Assembly (NCBI GenBank): GCA_027309085.1 | Contig: DAIDDL010000008.1 | Span: 28,272 to 92,271, forward strand | Length of the DNA stretch: 64,000 nt | Direction of reading: 5' to 3' | From: Sulfobacillus sp. | Lineage (GTDB): Bacteria; Bacillota; Sulfobacillia; Sulfobacillales; Sulfobacillaceae | Shown: one piece after another, positions 59,006 through 64,000 of the stretch | Layout of the letters: each line of letters starts with the position of its first letter | Numbering within the stretch: position 1 is the stretch's first letter | The notes under the pieces: generated by a model | What the model was told of the DNA's origin: nothing | Seen by the model: the letters and a program-made list of their open reading frames with translations, nothing else | Database searches by the model: none | Position numbers and translations under genes: made by a program

Positions 59006-59920
59006 GTGGAGGGCAACCAGTGGGAATATGCCAATCTGACCATCTTGAGGCGGTTGCGGGCCGTCATTCCTCTCACCTGCCTGCTTGAAACGTTGCTGCA
59101 GCCGGCGGGCCGTGGCGGGTTTGCCATAGTGGGAATGATAGCTCTCACAGATCTCTTGCAGCAGGAATCACCGAAGGCACGTGCTTTTTCCCTGTCGGGC
59201 GCGGCTTGGCGGGACGGGGCGTACGCTGCGGCCATTTACGTCCTGTTTATCGCCCGGGTTCACGTGCCGGCGCTGGTGCTCGCGCCGGTGCCGGTAATGG
59301 AATGGGCTCTTATAGCCACGCCGGCGCTGCCCGCCATGGTGGCCGTCCGTCAAGGTCTGCCCTTTCTTCACCTGGCCTGGCCAGTTTACCTGTTTGCGGC
59401 CATTGCCACTGCTCTACTGATCTCATGGCTGCTGCGCCAGCATGGGCGGTCCCAATTGGCGGCCCGCACGATGGCCAGGCAGCATCAAGAGATCCTGTCG
59501 CATTTCGTCTCGTTTCTCCTCGAAGAGAACAATGTGGCCGTGACGGGGCGTCAGTCTGCTGCTATCGAGCGGCTGGTCGCAATGACGTGCGGCTCCTCTG
59601 CGCCGGAGGTCTCAGAATCTTTGGCGAAGGAAGTGGCCGTAGCCATCAAAGAACATCTGCAAGCGCAAAATCTGCTGACACCGCGGGAAAAGGAAATCCT
59701 GGGGTGCATGGCCCGCGGCTATTCTTACCGTATCATCGCACAGACCCTGCAGGTCAGCGAAGGCACTATACAGGCCCATGCAGCCAATATTATGCAAAAG
59801 GCCGGAGTTCACAGCCGTCTCGAAGCAGTGCGGTGGGCTGAGGGACTGCGCGTGCTGCCCGTGGACCCCGTCGAGTCAGGGTCGTCTCAAGACGCGCGCG
59901 GGCGGTCAGCACCCGACTAA
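59006..59920 (+). CDS. Membrane-bound LuxR-type regulator
   Basis: A 304-residue protein; GTG at 59006, 8 nt after GGGAGG, is preferred over a GTG at 58967 with no ribosome site. Residues 15-150 contain four or five hydrophobic helices, followed by a helical linker, and a C-terminal LuxR helix-turn-helix (LTPREKEILGCMARGYSYRI, residues 224-285). It may sense a membrane or quinone state and control doxDA, from which it is divergent. No kinase or receiver is linked. Confidence 0.77.
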   Translation: MEGNQWEYANLTILRRLRAVIPLTCLLETLLQPAGRGGFAIVGMIALTDLLQQESPKARAFSLSGAAWRDGAYAAAIYVLFIARVHVPALVLAPVPVMEWALIATPALPAMVAVRQGLPFLHLAWPVYLFAAIATALLISWLLRQHGRSQLAARTMARQHQEILSHFVSFLLEENNVAVTGRQSAAIERLVAMTCGSSAPEVSESLAKEVAVAIKEHLQAQNLLTPREKEILGCMARGYSYRIIAQTLQVSEGTIQAHAANIMQKAGVHSRLEAVRWAEGLRVLPVDPVESGSSQDARGRSAPD

Positions 59921-59940
59921 GACTCATGGAGGCGCATCCA

Positions 59941-60351
59941 GTGACGACAACTTGGACGACCCGCTTGCGCTGGGGCGAATGCGACGCAGCGGGAATTATC
60001 TACCACGCGCATCTGTTTGACTGGTTTTCAGAGGCGCGCGTTCAGTGGCTAAGAGAGCACAATATGGATTACTATAAGATCCTGAGGCCTAAGGGCCTTG
60101 AACTGCTTGTGCGCCATGCGGAAGCGGATTTTTTTCACGCCATGCGTCCCGGGGACCTGTGCGAAGTGCGGGCGCGCTTGTCGTCTCTGACGCCTACGCG
60201 GGCCCGTTTCACGTACCATGTGGCGATCTCTGGAGGCGCGGAGACGAGCCGGGGAGTCACCGAACATATTTTTGTGCTCACAGGTCGTGCTGTGCGACTG
60301 GACCGCACCTTTCCAGAATACTATCAGTCGCTGCAGCAGCTGTTGACCTAA
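59941..60351 (+). CDS. Hotdog acyl-CoA thioesterase
   Basis: A 136-residue protein; the GTG at 59941, 8 nt after GGAGG, is preferred over an ATG at 59926. RWGECDAAGIIYHAHLF near 11 holds the catalytic Asp of the YbgC/4-hydroxybenzoyl-CoA thioesterase group (WxxxDxxGhxxxxxY). It hydrolyses acyl- or aroyl-CoA. It lies between luxR and the P5C dehydrogenase on the same strand, with 20-nt gaps. Confidence 0.85.
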   Translation: MTTTWTTRLRWGECDAAGIIYHAHLFDWFSEARVQWLREHNMDYYKILRPKGLELLVRHAEADFFHAMRPGDLCEVRARLSSLTPTRARFTYHVAISGGAETSRGVTEHIFVLTGRAVRLDRTFPEYYQSLQQLLT

Positions 60352-60371
60352 AAACTACAGGAGGCATCAAT

Positions 60372-61922
60372 ATGGCAATCAAGCCGTATCACTATGAACC
60401 GGCGACGGATTTCAGCATTCCCGCCAACCGCAAGGCCATGGAAGTTGCGCTGCAACAGGTGAAAGATCAGATGGGACTTTCTTACCCTCTGGTTATCGGA
60501 GCCGAGCGCATTGATACCGAAAAGAAAATTGTCTCGGTTAATCCTTCCCACCCGCAGCAGGTGGTGGGATCGGTCTCCAAGTCCGAAGCCAGTCATATCG
60601 ACCGGGCCCTGCAAGAAGGCTGGAAGGCTTTTGACACCTGGAAGAAGGTGCCAGGCGTAGACCGGGCCCGCTACCTGTACAAGGCGGCCGCCATTATGCG
60701 CCGCAAGAAGCTCTGGCTTTCGGCCATTGAGGTGTATGAAGCGGGAAAGACTTGGGCGGAGGCGGAAGGCGATGTGACCGAAGCCGTCGATTTCATGGAG
60801 TACTACGGACGGCAAATGGAACGGCTGTCAGGGCCAGTGGCGCTGACGCCCTTGGCCGATGAGGATGACCGCGCCTTTTATATGCCACTGGGAGTGGGGG
60901 CCATTATCCCGCCATGGAACTTTCCGCTGGCGATCTTGACGGGGATGACGTCGTCGGCTATTGTCGCGGGCAACTGCGTGATCTTGAAGCCAGCCAGCAC
61001 GACCCCGGTTATTGCGGCCCAGTTTGTGGACATTATGCACGAAGCCGGCCTGCCTGATGGTGTGCTGAACTTTGTGCCGGGAGACGGCGGGACGATCGGC
61101 GATTACATTGTGACCCACCCGCTGACACGCTTTATCAGTTTCACCGGATCCCGGGAAGTCGGGTTGCGCATTAACCAACTGGCCGCTCAGGTGGCTCCGG
61201 GACAGAAATGGATTAAGCGGGTGACTGTGGAGATGGGCGGGAAAGACGCTATCCTGGTGGATGAGACGGCCGACCTCGATGTGGCTGCCCAGGATATTGT
61301 GACGTCGGCCTTCGGCTTTCAAGGCCAGAAATGTTCTGCCTGCTCGCGGGCCATCATCGTGGACGAGGTCTATGATGCATTGTTGGAAAAGATTATCGCG
61401 CGCACCAAAGCACTGACGGTGGGCGCGGCGGAGAATGTCAACAACCAGGTGGGGCCGGTCATTGACCCCAAAGCATTTGAGAAGGTGCACAGCTATATCA
61501 GCTGGGGAAAGGAGCATGCCCGCTTGGAAACAGGCGGAGAGAAGTTGGACATGGAGGGGTATTTTATCCCCCCGACGATCTTCTCCGATGTTCAACCAGG
61601 CAGCAAGCTGGAGCAGGAAGAAGTCTTTGGGCCCGTCCTGGCAGTGATCCGCGCCAGAAACTGGCAAGACGGGCTGGATATTGCCAACGACACGGAATAC
61701 GGGCTGACCAGTTCGGTCTTTAGTGCCAGGCGGGAGCGGATCGAGCAGGCAGCGCAGGAGTTGGAAGTGGGCAATTTGTATATCAACCGCAAGTGCACCG
61801 GAGCGATTGTGGGGTCCCACCCGTTCGGCGGATTCAATATGTCCGGAACGGATTCCAAGACAGGGAGTCCTGATTACCTGCTTTTGTTTATGCAGATGAA
61901 AGCGGTGGCTGAACGCTTTTAA
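60372..61922 (+). CDS. rocA: 1-pyrroline-5-carboxylate dehydrogenase
   Basis: A 516-residue aldehyde dehydrogenase. ATG at 60372 follows CAGGAGG. The catalytic Cys lies in [12 protein letters not shown] near 322, the general-base Glu in [10 protein letters not shown] near 287, and the NAD-site Asn in PPWNFPLA near 183. Length and the N-terminal extension are typical of RocA. It turns glutamate semialdehyde (from proline or arginine) into glutamate. No proline dehydrogenase lies nearby. Confidence 0.92.
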   Translation: MAIKPYHYEPATDFSIPANRKAMEVALQQVKDQMGLSYPLVIGAERIDTEKKIVSVNPSHPQQVVGSVSKSEASHIDRALQEGWKAFDTWKKVPGVDRARYLYKAAAIMRRKKLWLSAIEVYEAGKTWAEAEGDVTEAVDFMEYYGRQMERLSGPVALTPLADEDDRAFYMPLGVGAIIPPWNFPLAILTGMTSSAIVAGNCVILKPASTTPVIAAQFVDIMHEAGLPDGVLNFVPGDGGTIGDYIVTHPLTRFISFTGSREVGLRINQLAAQVAPGQKWIKRVTVEMGGKDAILVDETADLDVAAQDIVTSAFGFQGQKCSACSRAIIVDEVYDALLEKIIARTKALTVGAAENVNNQVGPVIDPKAFEKVHSYISWGKEHARLETGGEKLDMEGYFIPPTIFSDVQPGSKLEQEEVFGPVLAVIRARNWQDGLDIANDTEYGLTSSVFSARRERIEQAAQELEVGNLYINRKCTGAIVGSHPFGGFNMSGTDSKTGSPDYLLLFMQMKAVAERF

Positions 61923-61933
61923 ATCCGGGATTG

Positions 61934-61977
61934 GAGAAGGGAGGGAGGGCGGCATATGCCGCCCTCCCTCCCTTCTC
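61934..61977. terminator. 22-bp perfect palindrome between convergent genes
   Basis: GAGAAGGGAGGGAGGGCGGC with AT at 61934-61955 is matched exactly by 61956-61977. As RNA it gives a stem of about 20 bp with a tiny loop. It lies 12 nt past rocA and 38 nt past the ABC-F stop on the other strand, so it may stop both. No U-tract. Confidence 0.72.
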
Positions 61978-62014
61978 GCTGCTGTCTGGGCCAACTGGGA
62001 AACTCTTCGCGTTA

Positions 62015-63604
62015 TCAGGTCTTGGGCGCGCTGCGGCCCTCAGCATAGGGGATTTTGTCCCAAATGAAGCCTGTGCCGGTAGACCACAGCGTATGGGTGC
62101 TGGTCGCTTGCAGAAACGCCCGGTCATGGCTCGAAATGATGACGGCGCCGGGATAACCGGTGATCAGGCTTTCCAGTGCGATCCGCATGCGGATGTCGAG
62201 GTGGTTTGTCGGCTCGTCGAGGAGGAGGACATCGCTCGGCTGCATCAGCACTTCCAGCAGTTTCAAGCGGCTGCGCTCCCCTCCCGACCAGCCATCAATA
62301 AGCGTGCCCAAAAGATCGGGAGACAGGCCGAAATGGCTGCCGAGATAATAGATCTCTTCCCGCAAAAAGCCTTGGTCGTAAAGGTAGTCCATACCGGTCA
62401 GCCCGTGAGGCAGGCGGGTTACGGCATCCTGGGGGAGATACCCGACGGCCGTGTCTTGAAGCCACCGCACTTCCGGGCGGGCGCTGTGCAAGGCTTCGAG
62501 GAGGGTCGATTTGCCCGTGCCATTGGGCCCGATTAATGCGACTTTGGCTGCGGGCGGCAGTTTAAATGTCAGAGGCTCCCACTGCCGGTGAGGCCTCTCG
62601 AGAATCAGCGCCTGCACCTGGGCCAGAGGGTCGCGGCCGGTCTGCGCGCTGCTGTTATGCAGGAGCTGCAAATCTCTGGCGCGGGGCGCCGGGGCGGAGC
62701 CCTTGCCCATTTTCTCCAAACGCTTGACACGGCTCTGGGCCTGCTTGGCGCGGGTGCCAGAGCGAAAGCGGGCAATGTACTGTTCCAGGCGGAGGCGTTC
62801 TTCTTGCAAGCGCTGGTACTGGGTTTCCTCGGTTTTTAGCCGTTCATCCCGCAAATTCCGGTATTTTGTCCAGTTTCCGGAAGTGGACCAGAAGAATCCG
62901 TCCTCCCATGAAATCACCCGGGTGGCAATGTGGTCCAGAAATGCTCTGTCGTGCGATACGACAACGCAGGCCCCGCGAAATCCCCTGATTTGCTGTTCGA
63001 GCCATTCCAGCGTGGTGACGTCGAGATGGTTGTTCGGCTCATCCAGCAGCCAGATGTCTGCCCCCGAAAGAATGATCTGCAAAAGCGCGAGCCTGTGCTG
63101 CTCACCGCCTGACAAATGCACAGGCGGCTCGCCCCAACGGGATTCGTTGAAACCTAACGCCATCAATCCTGACTTTACAATGGCGTCCCACTCATAACCG
63201 CCCATGTCGGTAAACTTCTCTGAGACTTTCCCCCACTCCTCGGTGAGGGCCATCAGGTCTTCCGTGGACAGGGAGGGATTTCCCATGGATTCCTCGAGTG
63301 CGTGCAGCCGCGCCTCCAGCTCATGAATTAGGCTGTTGGCGCCTGAGGCGCAGTCCCAAATAGTGGGGCATGAAGGCTTTTGCCACTGGCTGAGCTGAGT
63401 AATATAGGGAGACCCATAAACCTTGCGGTTTCCGGCATCCGGCTCTAAAGATCCCGCCAAAAGCGCGAGCAAGCTGCTTTTTCCCATTCCGTTTGGACCC
63501 ACGATGCCAATGCGGTCTCCGGCACTAATATTGAGCGTAACGTCGCTGACTAAAGTGCGCCCGCCCATCGAAAGTCGGGCCGCCTGTACCGAAAGCCATG
63601 CCAT
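62015..63604 (-). CDS. ABC-F family ATPase (ribosome-associated type)
   Basis: A 529-residue protein; ATG at 63604, 9 nt after GGAGGT. It has two ABC cassettes: Walker A GPNGMGKSS (near 35) and GPNGTGKST (near 350), signatures LSGGEQ and WSGGERS, Walker B LLDEPNNHLD and LLDEPTNHLD, and a charged helical linker (residues 235-300). There is no membrane domain. ABC-F proteins act at the ribosomal E-site in translation control or antibiotic protection; subtype not resolved. Confidence 0.9.
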   Translation of the reverse strand: MAWLSVQAARLSMGGRTLVSDVTLNISAGDRIGIVGPNGMGKSSLLALLAGSLEPDAGNRKVYGSPYITQLSQWQKPSCPTIWDCASGANSLIHELEARLHALEESMGNPSLSTEDLMALTEEWGKVSEKFTDMGGYEWDAIVKSGLMALGFNESRWGEPPVHLSGGEQHRLALLQIILSGADIWLLDEPNNHLDVTTLEWLEQQIRGFRGACVVVSHDRAFLDHIATRVISWEDGFFWSTSGNWTKYRNLRDERLKTEETQYQRLQEERLRLEQYIARFRSGTRAKQAQSRVKRLEKMGKGSAPAPRARDLQLLHNSSAQTGRDPLAQVQALILERPHRQWEPLTFKLPPAAKVALIGPNGTGKSTLLEALHSARPEVRWLQDTAVGYLPQDAVTRLPHGLTGMDYLYDQGFLREEIYYLGSHFGLSPDLLGTLIDGWSGGERSRLKLLEVLMQPSDVLLLDEPTNHLDIRMRIALESLITGYPGAVIISSHDRAFLQATSTHTLWSTGTGFIWDKIPYAEGRSAPKT

Positions 63605-63762
63605 AAATACGGAACCTCCAGCCACTATTTTTCTTCATCTTAGCATACAGGACGGCGGTTGCGGAAAGCGGGGCGACCCGCTAGCACCTTGAGCACAGCG
63701 GGAAAGAAAGTTGGCGGCGCCAGCGCATTGGCAGGAGCATTTGAAATCGGGAAAATTAAGTG

Positions 63763-63791
63763 TTGCAGCCGCACTGAAATGGTGTTATGAT
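63763..63791 (+). promoter_or_regulatory. rRNA operon promoter
   Basis: TTGCAG at 63763-63768 and TATGAT at 63786-63791, spaced exactly 17 nt, about 160 nt before 16S. The start is expected near 63798. Confidence 0.82.
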
Positions 63792-63952
63792 ATTAAAGCT
63801 GTCCGAGAGGGCAGTGCGACACCGCTTCTCGTCACGCGGTCCGATGCCGGATTGGCGCGGCGGTTACCGGAGGGTGTCTCCCGGTCCTTGAAAACTATAT
63901 CGTCATGGAGAAGAAGCAGGACCAAGTACTACAAGTCAACGCAAATCACGAG
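63792..63952 (+). other. 16S rRNA leader
   Basis: A transcribed spacer rich in short stems (for example CCGGAGGGTGTCTCCCGG at 63868-63885) with no gene. A clear boxA was not seen. Repeated CGTCATGGAG (63901-63910) and GAGTCATGGAG (63950-63960) just before 16S are noted. Confidence 0.55.
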
Positions 63953-64000
63953 TCATGGAGAGTTTGATCCTGGCTCAGGACGAACGCTGGCGGCGTGCGT
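63953..64000 (+). rRNA. rrs: 16S ribosomal RNA, 5' end
   Basis: The conserved GAGTTTGATCCTGGCTCAG segment starts at 63959 and is followed by GACGAACGCTGGCGGC. The mature 5' end should be within a few bases of 63953. The gene continues beyond the window. Confidence 0.97.

Noticed and set aside
60828..61994. Minus-strand frame of 388 codons
   Set aside because: Antisense to rocA, whose catalytic residues and length are certain.

Overview
The window looks like chromosome of a spore-forming, acidophilic, sulfur-oxidising Firmicute, most like Sulfobacillus. The evidence is strong GGAGG-type ribosome binding sites throughout, GTG/TTG starts, a YlbJ sporulation protein, an acid (G1/eqolisin-type) peptidase at the left edge, and a DoxDA-type thiosulfate:quinone oxidoreductase. 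This is inference from gene content; the first 48 bases of a 16S rRNA gene end the window, and the full gene would settle it.

Layout. 1-5 kb: partial acid peptidase, ArsP-type permease, zinc-ribbon protein, LysR regulator, a lipoprotein behind a BlaI-type operator. 5-7 kb: BlaI/BlaR1-like pair and a divergent signal peptidase II. 7.5-11 kb: DsrE protein and a large NB-ARC/STAND ATPase. 11-12.6 kb: a TnpB-only IS200/IS605-group element with a ribbon-helix-helix gene, abutting a PilZ gene. 15-18 kb: cytochrome P450, arsR-arsM with ArsR palindromes. 19-25 kb: flavin oxidoreductase, Mug glycosylase, sodium:solute symporter plus DUF3311 partner, EAL phosphodiesterase, TetR. 25.6-33.3 kb: topoisomerase III, then a long plus-strand run (M24 peptidase, PrxQ peroxiredoxin, endonuclease III, patatin, GGDEF cyclase, ketopantoate-reductase-like protein).

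33.3-37.5 kb holds two divergently evolved NRAMP-family transporters on the minus strand. The first is preceded by a clear M-box (ykoK) magnesium riboswitch with promoter, aptamer and a terminator that competes with P1; the second by a Fur-type box. Their metal-site motifs differ in the way this regulation predicts (magnesium versus transition metal). 38-41 kb: glycosyltransferases and a Phd/PIN toxin-antitoxin pair whose promoter palindrome includes the start codon. 41-55.7 kb: YlbJ, cupin phosphoglucose isomerase, transglutaminase, NYN nuclease, GH4 glycosidase with a sugar kinase, cation/proton antiporter, GHMP (PduX-like) kinase, MFS and Gfo/Idh/MocA proteins. 55.7-57.65 kb: an IS607-family element next to doxA-doxD. 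59-62 kb: membrane LuxR regulator, thioesterase, P5C dehydrogenase. 62-64 kb: ABC-F protein, rRNA promoter and 16S start.

Connected themes are cyclic di-GMP signalling (GGDEF with I-site, EAL, PilZ), arsenic handling (ArsP, ArsR, ArsM), metal uptake under separate sensors, and sulfur oxidation. Several gene boundaries carry very long, perfect hairpins without a U-tract. Gene starts were chosen by Shine-Dalgarno position and often lie inside longer open frames.
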